From Ampullaceana balthica (lineage: Eukaryota; Mollusca; Gastropoda; Lymnaeidae): DNA of 64,000 nt. How positions within the stretch are numbered: position 1 is the first letter of the stretch; each line of letters starts with the position of its first letter. The stretch covers positions 1,038,984 to 1,102,983 of the forward strand of contig CALYLW010000057.1 in NCBI GenBank assembly GCA_944989445.1, in the 5' to 3' direction. The notes beneath the pieces were generated by a model. That model was not told the DNA's origin. It was given only the letters and a program-made list of their open reading frames with translations, and did not search any database. Both the position numbers and the translations under genes were made by a program. This document shows positions 11,031 to 23,975 of this stretch, piece by piece.

Positions 11031-11478
11031 AAATCCCTTATATTAACTTCACCGCCGGTCATCTCTGTCTTGGGCGGGCGGGCAGAAAAAGAAAAGTCGA
11101 AAATGACCCACTTCCCGTGATCCGATCAAGCTGAAATTTGGCACACTGACCCGTCTCACCTAACAATGCATCGTATCAATATAATATTTCAGATCGATCG
11201 AACGTACCGTAATTAAATTAATGCATTTTTAGTTTATCCTTATATGAGGTATGTAATTCAAATTCACGGTTTGTTATTGGTTTTTTCCCCACGTGAAAGT
11301 TTGATTAGACGTCGACCGTCGTGCCGACACCCCCTCACGTCCCATCCCCCGTTAAAAGACAGGGGACATCACTCGGTGTCAGTCTGTAAATGCTTTTCGC
11401 GTTTGAAAATAATCAATACTGTTAGTTATGACTCATATATAAGGGATTTATAGTCAAAAACTTTGTTTTTACGGGTTT
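11031..11478 (+). mobile_element. Helentron/Helitron2-like non-autonomous element
   Basis: Begins AAATCCCTTATATTAACTTC and ends CATATATAAGGGATTTATAG, giving a short inverted repeat AAATCCCTTATAT. It is followed by the hairpin AAAACTTTGTTTT and ACGGG. Short asymmetric inverted repeats plus a 3' hairpin fit Helentron-type elements. The same family occurs at 14060, 19643-22620 and 38924. No coding seen. Confidence 0.6.
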
Positions 11479-11942
11479 GTTTTTTATATTTTTAACAACG
11501 TTTTTATTAACTCGCTTTCGTTCCTGTTTGTTGCTTTGTCTGTCCACAATTTTTCAAATCTGACAACGTAAAATTAAACAACTTCGAATGGTCCTAGAGA
11601 TCTCAAGATTTTACCACAGATAGATCTTGGATAACAATGCATTGTATCAAAATTTAAGATCGATCAAATGTACCGTTATTAAATTATTGAACTTTTTAGT
11701 TTATCTATATATAAGCCTATGTATTATCCGTCTGCTCTTGTTTACATTACATTCACGTGCCGAGTTCACACCAAGCCCGACCACAAAATCCATGTTTAAC
11801 ATCAAAGGGAGATAAGTCATTTGAATTCTGTAAATGTTTGTCGGGCATTGCGTATCATATTTGAACATAATTAATACTTTAAAACTCACCATAGCATACA
11901 CTTAGACTAAAAAGAATAAAATAAATAGACGTAAAAAAAAAG
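11479..11942. other. Diverged repeat, no gene
   Basis: Between 11580 and 11720 the text (AACAATGCATTGTATCAAAA, ...GATCGATCAAATGTACCGT, TATATATAAGCC) echoes the inner part of the adjacent Helentron-like family, so this looks like a decayed copy. Nothing else recognised. Confidence 0.5.
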
Positions 11943-12266
11943 AAGATTTTTAAAACCCCGTTTTTATAAGTGGACTAAAAAGAAGAAAATATTTTAAAAC
12001 TTATAAGTTCAATTACTTTCATTTAATATGACTAAAAACGTGGGGCGGGTGTTTGATATCTATTATATTAATTTATAATGTAGAATGCAAAAGAGAGATC
12101 TATAAGTGAGAGAATGAATGAACTGCATATGTTAAACCTCATGATTTAGGCGTCCGCGCCACATTTTTAGACTTATCTAACTGACACACTTGAACTTATA
12201 AGTTTTTAAATTATTTTCTTCTTTTTAGTCCACTTATAAAAACGTGGTTTTAAAAAAATCTTTTTA
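11943..12266. mobile_element. Foldback MITE
   Basis: About 70-bp arms in inverted orientation. The left arm contains GTTTTTATAAGTGGACTAAA and AAGAAGAAAATA, the right arm TTAGTCCACTTATAAAAAC. About 180 bp of AT-rich sequence lies between. No coding. The superfamily is unclear because the flanking A/T runs hide any target duplication. Confidence 0.7.
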
Positions 12267-13200
12267 TTTATTTCTATTGTCATATCTGACGTGCACAAAA
12301 TGTGTTTTGCCCCTCAGCGCTGCACTTGAAAGCACCGGTACTGATTTTTTGTAAATGACTTTATGCGTGAGACAATTTGGTAACACAATTATGAGAATAT
12401 CAAAATACAACGTGAGTCACATTTACAAAGTAAAAGTCTGTAAAACAGAAATATGAATCTGTATTGCAGAAATTTGATATTATATGTAAGCTAAAGGTAT
12501 GCAGAGAAATGTTTATATCTAAGAAAAAAATAAGGTTTAAGTCATACCTATTTAATCAACTGAAACTAGAATATTATTACATTTACTTTTATATAGTTTG
12601 TGTATACGTGTCTAACATACATTATGTGTTCTTTTAGCACGTCTAAATTTATTGAAGTGGCACGCCACTTGACTTCGCTCCCTTTAAAAGGGATATAATG
12701 CCAATTAATTACTAGGTTTCTCTAGCCCTAGTAATGTCCGAGTTACAATATAATAATCTCATGTCACTAGTTGGACTTTACTTGATTTTTAGAGTTTAGT
12801 GAAAACTGTTTACATCCAGTAAGATAAACATTTCATTAAATGAACCTTGACTTTATTTCACACGTGACTAAATATTTAATGATGATTTTGTTTGAACTCA
12901 CAGCTTTTTGACTACTTGTAAAATTGTACAACACCAAGTTAAACTATCTCTTACTGACATATCTCCTTTATTTGGCGTAGTTACAGAATTTGATCATACT
13001 TTTTTATTAGAAATATTTTAATTACAAACACTGAAGACTGTTAACATTTTTAGACTGTGTTAACAACGAGATTAGAGACTTTATACTTTTCATAACAACT
13101 GTATTAATAATAAGAGAATATATAATATAGAACAAGGCTGAGTATATTTTCACCCGAGGGCCACTTGCGGCCCACACTTGTTTCCTTAGTGTGACCCCAC
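12267..13200 (+). repeat. Dispersed repeat copy A (another copy near 23.0-25.7 kb)
   Basis: Shares in order with 23015-25700: a segment with TTTTGCC..TCAGCGC.GCACT (12300), the near-palindrome AAGTGGCACGCCACTT at 12655-12670 followed by GACTTCG, and a segment GTGTTAACAACGAGATTAGA near 13058. A third relative in reverse orientation is near 32.2-32.7 kb. No coding. Possibly a decayed Helitron-type element. Confidence 0.6.
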
Positions 13201-13575
13201 AAGACATTAAAAAAAACCCACCTTGAAAATTAAAATTGTGTACTTGTCTCATTAAACTGATTATCTCTCTATATATATTCTCTTCATTGGACCACACGAG
13301 ACACCACCACGCAAGTATGTGCAAACCAAGCATGACGAATGACCCTCGCTGTTGACGACCAATGTATCGAGACCAACAATGGTCCTTGCGTGTTAGTATT
13401 GAAAATAAACAATATTAAATCTAATAAGTCCAGGATAATTAATCATTATAAAGTCTTTTATTTCCATGTTTAAATAAAATTTCTCAATATTAAATATGTT
13501 TATTTTATCTGGCTTTAATTAAATCATATTTTTAACTAACATACCTGTTAGCACTGTGCAACGATTTCCGAAGAA
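13201..13575. other. Intergenic, no gene seen
   Basis: Just before, near 13150, the text GAGGGCCACTTGCGGCCCAC looks like a piece of a hAT terminal repeat. Otherwise AT-rich sequence without support for a gene. Confidence 0.4.
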
Positions 13576-13599
13576 ATGAAATTAAAGGACATCTTTAAG

Positions 13600-13800
13600 A
13601 TAATGTTTTATTTACATTGTGTCATCTGTATAAATATAGTGTTAAAAATGAATGTATCTCTGATAGTCCTTTATTTACATAGTGTCATCTGTATAAATAT
13701 AGTGTTAAAAATGAATGTATCTCTGATAGTCCTTTATTTACATAGTGTCATCTATATAAATATATTGTTAAAAATGAATGTATCTCTGATAGTCCTTTAA
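13600..13800. repeat. 63-bp tandem repeat, about 3 copies
   Basis: Three units containing TTTACATAGTGTCATCTGTA, then TAAATATAGTGTTAAAAATG, then AATGTATCTCTGATAGTCC. The period of 63 keeps a short hydrophobic frame open on the plus strand, which I take as fortuitous. Confidence 0.9.
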
Positions 13801-14059
13801 GTCTTAACACACCTTTCATCTTAGGGAAATCTTTGGCTACACTTTCACAAAGGAAACTGGAAAACTTTCTGTTACAATTACGTGTAAAGCGCATTTAATG
13901 CTTGCGGGGATAAAAGGAAATTGGGCCCCCGGCCCCACAGGAATGAACATTAGGAGTTCAATGCCCTATGGTATTTTAATATGGGCTATCAAGTTTAATG
14001 TACCAAGTTTGTTCAAGATCCATTCATTTTCCAACTAGCTATCGCTTTAACTCATTTTT
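13801..14059. repeat. Dispersed repeat fragment
   Basis: 13925-14030 (ACATTAGGAGTTCAATGCCC ... TTGTTCAAGATCCATTCATT) is a diverged relative of 9060-9160. No gene seen. Confidence 0.5.
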
Positions 14060-14975
14060 AAACCCCTTATATTAACTTCACTGCCGTCTCTCTCTGTCTT
14101 GGGCGGGCGGAAAAACAAAAGTAAATAAAACAAACCCGTAAAAACAAAGTTTTTGACTATAAATCTCTTATATATGAGACATAACTAAAAGTAGTGATTA
14201 TGTTCAAACGCGACAAACATTTACAGACTGAAACCGAAATTATCTCCCATGGCTTGAAAACTGGGGGTAGGGGGGAGGGAGTGTGGACATGGACGGGTGG
14301 CGTCAATGCGTTAACTCAACCCCTGGTGTAAACCACCTGGTTAAAACACGAGATGTGTTCATCGCTGGCTGGCTTGAAGTAAAGTGACCCGTAAAATGTA
14401 AACAATAGCACCGCTACATATAGTTTAAATAGATAAACCAAAAATGCATTAATTTAATTACGCTACGTACGATCGATCTGAAATTTTGATACGATGCATT
14501 GTTAGGTGACAGGGGTCCGTGTGCCAAATTTCCGCTCGATGGCTTTACGGTAAGTGGGTCATTTTTTACTTTTGTTTTTCCGCGAGCTGAAATTTGGCAG
14601 TCAGTTTAGTACCGATGATAAAAACAATGTATCAAAATTTCAGATCGATCACATGTAAATTAATTGAATTATTGATTTTTTAGATTATTGTATTTATTCC
14701 TATGTATCATGTTATTTTTTGAGTTAGAGTGTAAGGGTGCGCATTATATTGAACAACCTTTCTGTCGCGCAATAAGGTGCGTATTTTACTGACAACACTT
14801 TTTATAAACATATTCCTGATCGGTGCGCATTATATTAAACATGTTTTACGACACAACTACAATTTTGTATTTTTGGATGGTCTTGCGCTGCGTATTATAA
14901 TGAACATTCTTTTAGTTACTTCTCGTACATAAAGGATTTATAGTCAAAAACTTGTTTTTTATGGGTTTTTTTATT
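14060..14975. mobile_element. Mosaic of three Helentron-like pieces
   Basis: 14060-14120 is a plus-oriented 5' start (AACCCCTTATATTAACTTCA). From about 14130 (ACCCGTAAAAACAAAG) to about 14580 the same family runs in reverse. From about 14583 (GAGCTGAAATTTGGCAG) to 14975 it runs plus again, in the variant found at 19.6-22.6 kb, ending TAGTCAAAAACTTG. This looks like insertion or template switching between copies. Confidence 0.6.
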
Positions 14976-15281
14976 TTCAATGGAAGACACACTTTTCAGA
15001 TGCGAAAACCTATAATTTATTACAATAAAGAAAACTGTGTCAAGCCGTAATTTCAAACATGTATGAATGGTTTAAGAAGATCAATACTGGTAGTCTTGAT
15101 AGAGATTCAACATTAGCAGACATAGAAATAGCCAAAACACACACGCGCCCACACCCCCCCCCCACACACACACACACTTGCACCAATTGACAACTCAACA
15201 GTTATTAACCGAAGCACGTACCATGCCATCGCATTACTCTAGTAATATCCCACAATTTTTACTTTTTCTTTTGTAAGCTTT
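14976..15281. other. Intergenic with a C/CA-rich tract
   Basis: 15140-15178 is a short run of C followed by CA dinucleotides. Nothing else recognised. Confidence 0.5.
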
Positions 15282-15628
15282 ATCATTCGTCTACCCATTC
15301 AATCACAACATCCATTCGTCTACCAATTCAATCACAACATCCATTCCTTTATCATTCGTCTACCCATTCAATCACATCATCCATTCGTCTACCCATTTAA
15401 TCACAACATCCATTCATCTACCCATTCAATCACAACATCCATTCGTCTACCCATGCAATCACAACATCCATTCGTCTACCCATTCAATCACAACATCCAT
15501 TCATCTACCCATTCAATCATAACATCCGTTCGTCTACCCATTCAATCACAACATCCATTCGTCTACCCGTTCAATCACAACATCCATTCGTCTACCCATT
15601 CAATCACAACATCCATTCCTTTACAGTT
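15282..15628. repeat. 29-bp tandem repeat, about 12 copies
   Basis: Units CATTCGTCTACCCATTCAAT plus CACAACATC with point changes. Two units read CATTCCTTTAT instead, at the left and right parts. Confidence 0.9.
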
Positions 15629-17578
15629 TATGTATGACCCTTGTTCAGGACATATTGATATGTTTTTATAGAGCTATATAGTATTTATGTGAATATTGAT
15701 GCCTAGGGTAAGGGGGTTGTGGAATATAGTTGATCTGTTTAAACGACACACGTTGAGTCGCAAGGTTTGGGACTAACATTTACCTGCTGGTCTAGTTTAA
15801 GTTATGCAAAAAGGATATTATCAGTGGTTAAGAAAAATTATCAACTTATGACCCTTCTAATGAAAAGCACCCTTTAAATAGTTCTCAAAGTTTCCCCTCT
15901 TTATAGAAATAACTATTCCGCTTATTAGCCTCTTTATTACACCAGTGTATACACATTCCCTTTATTATTTAAAATACCTGAGCATTTACTTTCAATACAA
16001 ATTTTCTTAAGGGCAGTTTATATAGCAATCGATGCAAAACAATCACTTGTATTATGTAACCACCCAGGGTAAATAAATCTTACGCCTAACAAGCATTTGA
16101 AATTGTTTTTATCACAAATCATTTGTTATAACTCGTATTGTTTACCCATCTAAGGTAAATAAATCTTACGCCTAACAAACATTTGCCATTGTTTTTTATC
16201 ACAAATCACTTGTTATATGCATCCAATGATGTTCCGTGTGCATTTTTCTATATATAAATTTAATTTTAAGCATTTTGATGTTGTTAATAGCCTGCATAAA
16301 ATGTTCTTCTTTCCGATAATATACTTAGGTGTATAAAAACTTATATTAAAATGTAAGTTTGATATAAATTCGTCTGTCCTTAAATTTTTTCATATATTTC
16401 GATGGTTATTTGTCAGGATTTGAACTTCAGATTTATTCTAAAAATTTACCCCAAGCCCCAAATTATTCTTAAAAGAGTGTCAACAGTGGCTTTATGATAT
16501 AATTAGTTCGACCCAGATTTTGATGATTTTATTCGTGAACTATAGCCATCAAAATTTTTCAAAGGTTCCCTTCTATATAACAATAAATGTTAACAACAAA
16601 TACCAGCGTACTCCCACGCACACATAAACATGAACATACTCGCGCACATACTTATTCACACACATAACTGGGGTTATCAACATATTATTTTAAAAATCAA
16701 TAACCTCAAAAAACCACTGCTCTTTTTACATTGTTCCCTTTTCCCAAATTAATATGAGCTGAAACAATGACGTCACGTCATATAATATTTTACGGGGTGA
16801 AACACCACACGCTCTGTTAATCTCGAAACCAAAATTATTATTATTTCAAGTCTATACTGTCAATTTTAAAAAAATCGGGAGTTACCCCGAATAGCGAGCA
16901 CCAACCGACACACAGACGTGCTTAGGCGTCATATATAGGGACGCGAGCAATGCCCGTGCTATGCTACGTGGTAGGCACAATAAAAAAACTTTATTTGGTT
17001 TTAGGTCTCAAATTCCCCTTAAAAATGAGTATAAACGAATCAGAAAATTAGGATAGTGATAAATCAAATCCCTTCTTTATAAAAATCACGATATGTGTCT
17101 AGAGAAAATAGAAAGTATTATGAATTTAAATATTACCGATTAATTTTAGTATTTCTGCTTTAATAACGCATGCATTTCTCTATATACTCTACCAGAATAA
17201 CAAAGGTCCTTAACAGTTACACAAATCTAATGAGCAAAGCTCAATTTCTTTTCACAGATAAGACAAGACACATGAATCAACAAATGAAAACAATATCTTT
17301 CCATATGATTCCTTTGGTTATAGCAAAAAGCTCTCAAAAAAACCCATTCCATTTTATAGTCTAAGCATAAAAATAGGTCAATACGAATTGGATATTTTAT
17401 TTTTTTATTTATTTTTATTTTTAGCTAGATAAAATTAAGTGAATATGTATGCCTAGAGGAGGGAGGAAATAGGGTTTATTGGTTAAAAAGACACACTTTC
17501 TTTTCACATGAATATTAACATAAAAACACTGTCGTTGTTGTTTTTTTAATTCTGAGAGATTAATTTTCTAATAAATGA

Positions 17579-17734
17579 TTATATCAGTTTAAATGACTTT
17601 CAACTCTTTATTATATCAGTTTAAATAACTTTCAACTCTTTATTATATCAGTTTAAATAACTTTCAACTCTTTATTATATCAGTTTAAATAACTTTCAAC
17701 TCTTTACTATATCAGTTTAAATAACTTTCAACTC
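17579..17734. repeat. 30-bp tandem repeat, about 5 copies
   Basis: Units TATATCAGTTTAAATAACTT plus TCAACTCTTT, nearly identical. The first unit has ATGAC in place of ATAAC. Confidence 0.9.
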
Positions 17735-18161
17735 TTTTCTTCTAGTACTAACAAATCAATAAGTTGGCAGATACTTGTCCCACTAAAATAACGGATTATT
17801 TTTCTTTGTATTTATATTTAAGCCTTAATTTCATTGCGGCTTTTTTTAAAGCTTATAAAATGACATATTAGGTAAGGCCTTAATATATGACATATATTAT
17901 TTAGGCATGTGATTTTAATTCCGAATTGTTAAAAAAACCTTTATTTTCAAGAAAGTGTATACAGTTTAAAAGAAAACTGACATTTAGTGAACCACATGAT
18001 CTGCCTTTGAAATTAGTCATTTTACGAAACTTTATAATATTGCTCAAATAAAATCAAGTTGTTATCTCACAATATCAGCTGCTGTTCGTGTATTTTTTCG
18101 CCAGAACACGCACTTTCTGAAGCTAGAACCAATATACAAGTCGTAATACCCGCGATAAGTC

Positions 18162-18275
18162 TTTACACTAAATATATGTACACCTTAAAGAACAGTACAG
18201 TTTACACTAAATATATGTACAATGTACACCTTAAAGAACAGTAAATTTTATACTAAATATATGTACACCTTAAAG
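18162..18275. repeat. Short tandem repeat, 3 copies
   Basis: Three imperfect units containing ACTAAATATATGTACACCTT and AAAGAACAGTA. The middle unit has an extra AATGTAC. Confidence 0.75.
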
Positions 18276-19642
18276 AACCGTACTAGTTTATACCTGAAGA
18301 GAGAGCCACGCAACCGCATCTTTTAGAAATCTATTTTTATTCCACTGAATGTTTTAGTTTTCGATAGCTCAAATACCTTTTCTTATGATTATTTTTTTCA
18401 TGGGAAAAGCTCTTCAAAACATTATTTCTATTTCAAATCTAAGCATGACCTTAGTAACAAAAAGATATAGGATATTTTTTAACAAGCCACATATTACTTT
18501 TGAACATATTGATGTTTAAGTAAGGTGTGTATTGTATTTATTTGTTTTAAAGAAAAATTTTGAGTCGTAAGGTTTTGGCTCAAAATTAACCCTGCTAGTT
18601 TAGTTTAATTTATGCAAAAAGTATAAAAACAGTTGTTAAGCTCTTGTGTTTATGCCACCCGGAATTGGACGATATTATTGACTCCTACCCCCACCAATAA
18701 AATGTACCTTTAAAAGGGTTCGAAAAATGCCACTTTAAAAAAAAATGTTCCACTTATTACCCACACCCCTTAGGTCCGTGCATGTAACTTCTATATATAA
18801 TCCATTTTCGTTTTTAACTTAAACAGTACCCAACATTTTTTTTTCAATCTATTTCTTTGGCGCAGTTTATGGGGCAATCGTAAACAAATCTCGTAAACTA
18901 TTTAAGCACCGAAGGAAAATTACTCTCCCGCCTAAGAAATATTGGCATTGCTTTCATCACTAATCATCTGCTTTTTGCATTTTTCTTGTATTTATAAATT
19001 TAATTTACCCATCATGTTTAGCTTAATGTATGCAAAAAGAATATTAACAGTGGCTAAGCTATAGAGTTGGGTTGGTATCTGGTTTCACTCATGTGCCTTC
19101 TATCTCTAATGCATAGAATAATTTATTAGTATTTGATGATTTATAAATAATTTTTAAAATATCAAATACATAAATTATTTAAATTTAATCATATATAAGG
19201 ATATAATTATAACAAAAAGTTGTTAAATGATAATGTGTATTTGATAATAACATAAATATTGTTAAAATAGTACACTTAAAGAAACAGTCACAATGGTTTG
19301 TAAAAACAAAACGTATGGTAGATTAACGTTTAACATAAATGTAGACATCTGGAGAAAGATTAAAGCAAATAATTTTTTCGAACGGCCCGATAAAATACAT
19401 CTACAAAATAAATTTAGAAAATTTGCTAACAAATAATAATACTTTTTTTTAAAGATATACGTAGTCTTGTTAGAGACGCAACATTACCAGCCATAAAAAT
19501 AACCCGCTTCGTCACATTTAGTTCACACAAAAAACACACACAAACTCAATGACAAACACACGTGCACACACACACACTTATACCACATACAAAGGGCTAT
19601 TAATTTTTTTTTAAATGACATTAAAATAACCATGGCTCTTTT

Positions 19643-22620
19643 TAAATCCTTTATATTAACTCGTGGTGTCTGCGGCGGACCTTGCTTGCTTGCTTGCTTG
19701 TCGCCAAAACTTTTGATCGATTTTTAACCCACTTGCTCGCAAGATAGCGAGCTGAAATTTTGCAGGCAGTTTCGTACCGATGATAAAAACAATGTATCAA
19801 AATTTCAGATCGATCGCATGTACCGTAATTAAATTTATGAATTTTTAGATTATTTTATTTATTCCTATGTATCATGCTATTTTTTGAGATAGAGCGTCGC
19901 GGTGCGTATTATATTGAACAACCTTTCTGTCGCGCAATAAGGTGCGTATTTTATTGACAGCTCTTTTTATAAACATATTCCTGATCGGTGCGCATTATAT
20001 TAAACACGTTTTACGACACAACTGCAATTTTGTATTTCTGGATGGTCTGGCGCTGCGTATTATAATGAACATTCTTTTAATTACTTCTCGTACATAAAGG
20101 ATTTATAGTCAAAAACTTGGTTTTTTACGGGTTTTTCTTATTATTAAATCCTTTATATTAACTCGTGGTGTCTGCACCCTTGATTGCTTGATTGCTTGTC
20201 GCCAAAACCTTTGATCGATTTTTAACCCACTTGCTCGTAAGCTAGCGATCTGAAATTTTGCACGCAGTTTCGTACCGATAATAAAAACAATGTATCAAAA
20301 TTGCAGATCGATCGCATGTACCGTAATTAAATTATTGATTTTTTTAGATTATTTTATTTATTCCTATGTATCATGCTATTTTTTGAGATAGAGCGTCGCG
20401 GTGCGTATTATATTGAACAACCTTTCTGTCGCGCAATAAGGTGCGTATTTTATTGACAACACTTTTTATAAACATATTCCTGATCGGTGCGCATTATATT
20501 AAACACGTTTTACGACACAACTGCAATTTTGTATTTCTGGATGGTCTGGCGCTGCGTATTATAATGAACATTCTTTTAATTACTTCTCGTACATAAAGGA
20601 TTTATAGTCAAAAACTTGGTTTTTTACGGGTCTTTCTTATTATTAAATCCTTTATATTAACTCGTGGTGTCTGCACCCTTGATTGCTTGATTGCTTGTCG
20701 CCAAAACTTTGATCGATTTTTAACCCACTTGCTCGTAAGCTAGCGAGCTGAAATTTTGCAGGCAGTTTCGTACCGATGATAAAAACAATGTATCAAAATT
20801 TCAGATCGATCGCATGTACCGTAATTAAATTATTGATTTTTTAGATTATTTTATTTATTCCTATGTATCATGCTATTTTTTGAGATAGAGCGTCGCGGTG
20901 CGTATTATATTGAACAACCTTTCTGTCGCGCAATAAGGTGCGTATTTTATTGACAACACTTTTTATAAACATATTCCTGATCGGTGCGCATTATATTAAA
21001 CATGTTTTACGACACAACTGCAATTTTGTATTTCTGGATGGTCTTGCGCTGCGTATTATAATGAACATTCTTTTAATTACTTCTCGTACATAAAGGATTT
21101 ATAGTCAAAAACTTGGTTTTTTACGGGTTTTTCTTATTATTAAATCCTTTATATTAACTCGTGGTGTCTGCACCCTTGATTGCTTGATTGCTTGTCGCCA
21201 AAACTTTGATCGATTTTTAACCCACTTGCTCGTAAGCTAGCGAGCTGAAATTTTGCAGGCAGTTTCGTACCGATAATAAAAACAATGTATCAAAATTGCA
21301 GATCGATCGCATGTACCGTAATTAAATTATTGATTTTTTAGATTATTTTATTTATTCCTATGTATCATGCTATTTTTTGAGATAGAGCGTCGCGGTGCGT
21401 ATTATATTGAACAACCTTTCTGTCGCGCAATAAGGTGCGTATTTTATTGACAACACTTTTTATAAACATATTCCTGATCGGTGCGCATTATATTAAACAT
21501 GTTTTACGACACAACTGCAATTTTGTATTTCTGGATGGTCTTGCGCTGCGTATTATAATGAACATTCTTTTAGTTACGTCTCATACATAAAGGATTTATA
21601 GTAAAAAACTTGGTTTTTTACGTTTTTTAAAAATTAAATCCTTTATATTAACTCGTGGTGTCTGCACCCTTGATTGGTTGTTGCCAAAACTTTTGATCGA
21701 TTTTTAACCCACTTGCTCGTAAGCTAGCGAGCTGAAATTTAGCAGGCAGTTTGGTGGCAATGATAAAAAATATGTATCAAAATTTCAGATCGATCGCATG
21801 TACCGTAATTAAATTATTGAATTTTTAGATTATTTTATTTATTCCTATGTATCATGCTATTTTTTGAGATAGAGCGTCGCGGTGCGTATTATATTGAACA
21901 ACCTTTCTGTGCGCGCAATAAGGTGCGTATTTTATTGACAACACTTTTTATAAACATATTCCCTGATCGGTGCGCATTATATTAAACATGTTTTACGACA
22001 CAACTGCAATTTTGTATTTTTGGATGGTCTTGCGCTGCGTATTATAATGAACATTCTTTTAGTTACGTCTCATACATAAAGGATTTATAGTCAAAAACTT
22101 GGTTTTTTACGGGTTTTTAAAATTTAAATCCTTTATATTAACTCGTGGTGTCTGGTTGAACCCTTGATTGCTTGCTTGATTGCTTGTCGCCAAAATTTGG
22201 ATCGATTTTTAACCCCCTTTCTCGTAAGCTAGCGAGCTGAAATTTTGCAGGCAGTTTTGTGCCCATGATAAAAACAATGTATCAAAATTTCAGATCGATC
22301 GCATGTACCCTAATTAAATTATTGATTTTATAAATTATTTTATTTATCTCTATGTATCATGTTATTTTTTGAGATAGAGTGTCGCGGTGCGTATTATATT
22401 GAACGACCTTTCTGTTGCGCAATAAGGTGCGTATTTTACTGACAACACTTTTTATAATCATATTCCTGATCGGTGCGCATTATATTAAACATGTTTTACA
22501 ACACAACTACAATTTTGTATTGTTGGATGGTCTTGCGCTGCGTATTATAATTAACATTCTTTTAGTTACGTCTCGTACATAAAGGATTTATAGTCAAAAA
22601 CTTGATTTTTTACGTTTTTT
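19643..22620 (+). mobile_element. Six head-to-tail copies of a ~490-503-bp Helentron-like element
   Basis: Copies start with AAATCCTTTATATTAACTCG at 19643, 20146, 20645, 21142, 21636 and 22126. Each ends with ATAAAGGATTTATAGTCAAA, then the hairpin AAAACTTGGTTTTTT and ACGGG, followed by a few bases before the next start. Each unit carries a GATCGAT-containing segment and four boxes related to GGTGCGTATTATATTGAAC. No coding. Tandem arrays can arise from rolling-circle replication that reads past the 3' end. Family assignment rests on terminal structure alone. Confidence 0.7.
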
Positions 22621-23014
22621 TATTATTCTCTATCAGATGCAGGGGATAACTATAAAATTATAAGAAATAAAATATAAAAAAATGTCACATAGCTGTTTCT
22701 TCCCATGAGGTCTTCTTAATGTGAATAACAAAGAACTATTTATTTTGCATGAAACCTTTGAAGTAAAGTTTATCACAGGATAAAAGAAAATATTAAAGTA
22801 ATAACAGTTAATCGTATTTACAATTTAATATGCATCAAATTGTTCAATATGGAAATGACATTTAATTTTTCTCCCTTTGTCTCTACATTTTCTGATTATT
22901 TACTATACGGCTGACAGGCAAAAGTGACAATTACAAAAAATTATAGCAAAATCATTTTGCAAACTTCCGTCATTTTTACGGGTAATACACTAGCAAATAT
23001 ATAAGGATAGATGT
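22621..23014. other. Repeat remnant, no gene
   Basis: 22845-22910 (GTTCAATATGGAAATGACAT ... TCTCTACATTTTCTGATTAT) resembles 5490-5540, within the Helitron-like block. Nothing else recognised. Confidence 0.45.
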
Positions 23015-23725
23015 CTTTCTATTGTCATATTTGAAGCGCAAAAGGCTGTTTTGCCTATCAGCGCCGCACTAAAATGCACCCGTTTTGATTTATTTAGTAT
23101 GACTATATACATGAGACAAATTAGGTGTCTAGATAGTAGAAAGGATACATACCTCCGATTTGATTATTAGATATATTACAAATAGAATCATCATTATGTA
23201 TTAGTGTAATGTTTTATTTTATGTATGCTAAAATTTTGTAGACAAATATTTAAATCATAGATACTATAATATTTTTTTAATCGTGCTTCTTTAAACTATG
23301 GAAACTAAAAATAAAATACATTTCAATGTAATGTATATTTACGTTTCGCTGAACCACTGCAACTTTTACAAATTTCATGAATGTCTTTGTCATATGTAAG
23401 TGGCACGCCACTTGACTTCGTTCTCTTTATTAAGGGATATAATGCCTAGTAATTGTTAAGTTTTTCTAAACTTTGGTATTGTTTTAGTAGCATTAAAACA
23501 CGCCAATGTTACTAGTTCGTCTTTTTTAAAGAGTTAAATGAAGATTGGTTAAACACGAAACTATACAAATTTAATTAATTAGCTGTTTCTTTCTCGCACA
23601 TTTGAATAAATAAATAATAATGTTTTAGTTTGAACACTAAACTATTTTGACTAATTAAAAAACTGAACGAGACGAAACTCAAACATTTGGTAAACACAAA
23701 GGGCATAAGTTTGTCGAGAGATACA
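23015..23725 (+). repeat. Dispersed repeat copy B, left part
   Basis: Same order of segments as 12267-13200, including hairpin AAGTGGCACGCCACTT at 23398-23413. The copy is interrupted by a hAT element and continues at 25439-25700 with GTGTTAACAACAAGGAGATT. Confidence 0.6.
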
Positions 23726-23975
23726 GTCTTAGGTAGGAGTCTACCGATATATCAGCTGGTCGATATATCGGCACCGATATCAGGATATCGGTATCGATAG
23801 CATGTAAAGGTTCCGATATTGACGTCACCGATATTTCATAATAAGTGATATTTTGACCACAAAAAAAAAGCAACAAAAAAAAATTAAAAAATTATCATTT
23901 AGATTTACAATATCTCGACAAATTAATATATCGATCCCGATACCGGTATTGAAATAGCCAAAAGAGTCCTAGTAT

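Larger units (their letters stand above)
15629..19642. other. Gene-free AT-rich stretch with diverged dispersed repeats
   Basis: No gene seen. Related blocks recur near 15690-15860, 17440-17520, 18530-18640 and 19005-19060, sharing GTGAATAT..ATGCCTAG, GAGTCG.AAGG.TT and TTATGCAAAAAG..TAT. They look like decayed copies of one long repeat. Near 16740-16960 a block with AATGACGTCACGTCATATAA resembles 61400-61460. CA-rich tracts lie at 19530-19575. Confidence 0.45.

Noticed and set aside
13576..13800. Small hydrophobic membrane protein
   Set aside because: The frame is a 63-bp tandem repeat of AT-rich DNA with three near-identical 21-residue units.
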